From: CAYZRY01 sp964481005 | Lineage (GTDB): Bacteria; Bacillota_I; Bacilli_A; RF39; UBA660 | DNA: 61,250 bases | Direction of reading: 5' to 3' | Assembly (NCBI GenBank): GCA_964481005.1 | Contig: CAYZRY010000003.1 | Span: 1 to 61,250, forward strand | Part shown: positions 61,076-61,250 of the stretch, in pieces | Layout: each line of letters starts with the position of its first letter | Numbering within the stretch: position 1 is the stretch's first letter | Notes under the pieces: model-generated | What the model saw: the letters and a program-made list of their open reading frames with translations, nothing else | Database searches by the model: none | What the model was told of the DNA's origin: nothing | Made by a program: the position numbers and the translations under genes

Positions 61076-61250
61076 ATTTTTGTACGTAATTAAGTGTTAT
61101 TGCTAACGATTGGTTAACAGCTGTCGTAGGTACGCTAGTTGCATTACTATCGTAAGTTACTGTAACTCCGACTTGTGTTGTTGCTCCCGCTGCTAATTCA
61201 CTATCGACTGTTGCTCCAGTAAGGGTGTACTTAATATATGGTTGTGCCGC
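61074..61250 (-). CDS. C-terminus of a secreted camelysin/AWF-type protein (start outside the window)
   Basis: Only the last 58 residues are visible: AAQPYIKYTLTGATVDSELA, then GATTQVGVTVTYDSNAT, ending ITLNYVQK before TAA. The alternating Thr/Val strand pattern and the C-terminal VTYD...LNY strand match the small secreted camelysin-like proteins of the 10-30 kb locus. Not enough is visible to see its signal peptide or to say which subgroup. It suggests such proteins are widespread in this genome. Confidence 0.6.
   Translation of the reverse strand, partial: AAQPYIKYTLTGATVDSELAAGATTQVGVTVTYDSNATSVPTTAVNQSLAITLNYVQK

Overview
The window comes from an AT-rich Firmicute, most likely an uncultured gut lineage near the Bacilli/Mollicutes boundary (RF39-like). 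This placement is inference. It rests on three T-box leaders (tyrS, serS, ileS), a Bacillus-type DnaB/DnaD initiation protein, AGGAGG-type ribosome binding sites, archaeal/ER-type (SipW) signal peptidases, and ordinary use of TGA as stop (so not the Mycoplasma code). Housekeeping genes flank a large accessory locus for secreted or surface proteins.

Layout. 1-7.5 kb: 3' part of typA, a Nudix hydrolase, tRNA-Gly, a PHP phosphoesterase, a LysR regulator, a ProX-type tRNA deacylase with a possible 18-codon leader ORF, an HD phosphohydrolase and uncharacterised genes. 7-30 kb: the accessory locus. Its left arm (mostly minus strand, 23.0 back to 7.2 kb) encodes two AWF-type secreted paralogues, a 2,431-residue N-terminally anchored repeat protein, a 39-residue ORF, cytoplasmic helical proteins, camelysin/TasA-like proteins, one active SipW-type signal peptidase and one signal-peptidase-like protein without the catalytic dyad. 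Its right arm (plus strand, 23.1-29.3 kb) encodes another inactive signal-peptidase-like protein, secreted or anchored proteins, an uncharacterised cytoplasmic protein, a membrane-tethered McrB-like AAA+ ATPase, a DUF2357 (McrC-partner-like) protein without a visible nuclease, a second active SipW-type peptidase and another substrate. The arms diverge from an intergenic region with a perfect 21-bp inverted repeat at its centre.

30-61 kb: an operon of two kinase-like proteins, a possible CheD-like protein and a thioredoxin-reductase-like protein; an acyltransferase; tRNA-Val; tyrS; a compact GH13 enzyme; a glycosyltransferase/EIIB-like/PrsW/propeller-like operon; a GGGtGRT protein with an Fe-S scaffold; a serine T-box operon that puts a small alarmone hydrolase ahead of serS; dnaB; ileS; an aldehyde dehydrogenase homologue lacking its cysteine; two very large uncharacterised proteins (one with DUF4272); tRNA-Leu; scpB-scpA; and the C-terminus of another secreted camelysin-like protein.

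The best candidate for an undescribed system is the 7-30 kb locus. I propose that the membrane-tethered McrB-like/DUF2357 machine, the two active and two inactive signal-peptidase-fold proteins, and the TasA-like subunits together export, assemble or remodel a surface structure built around the giant repeat protein. All function calls are from reading motifs by eye; no database search was run.
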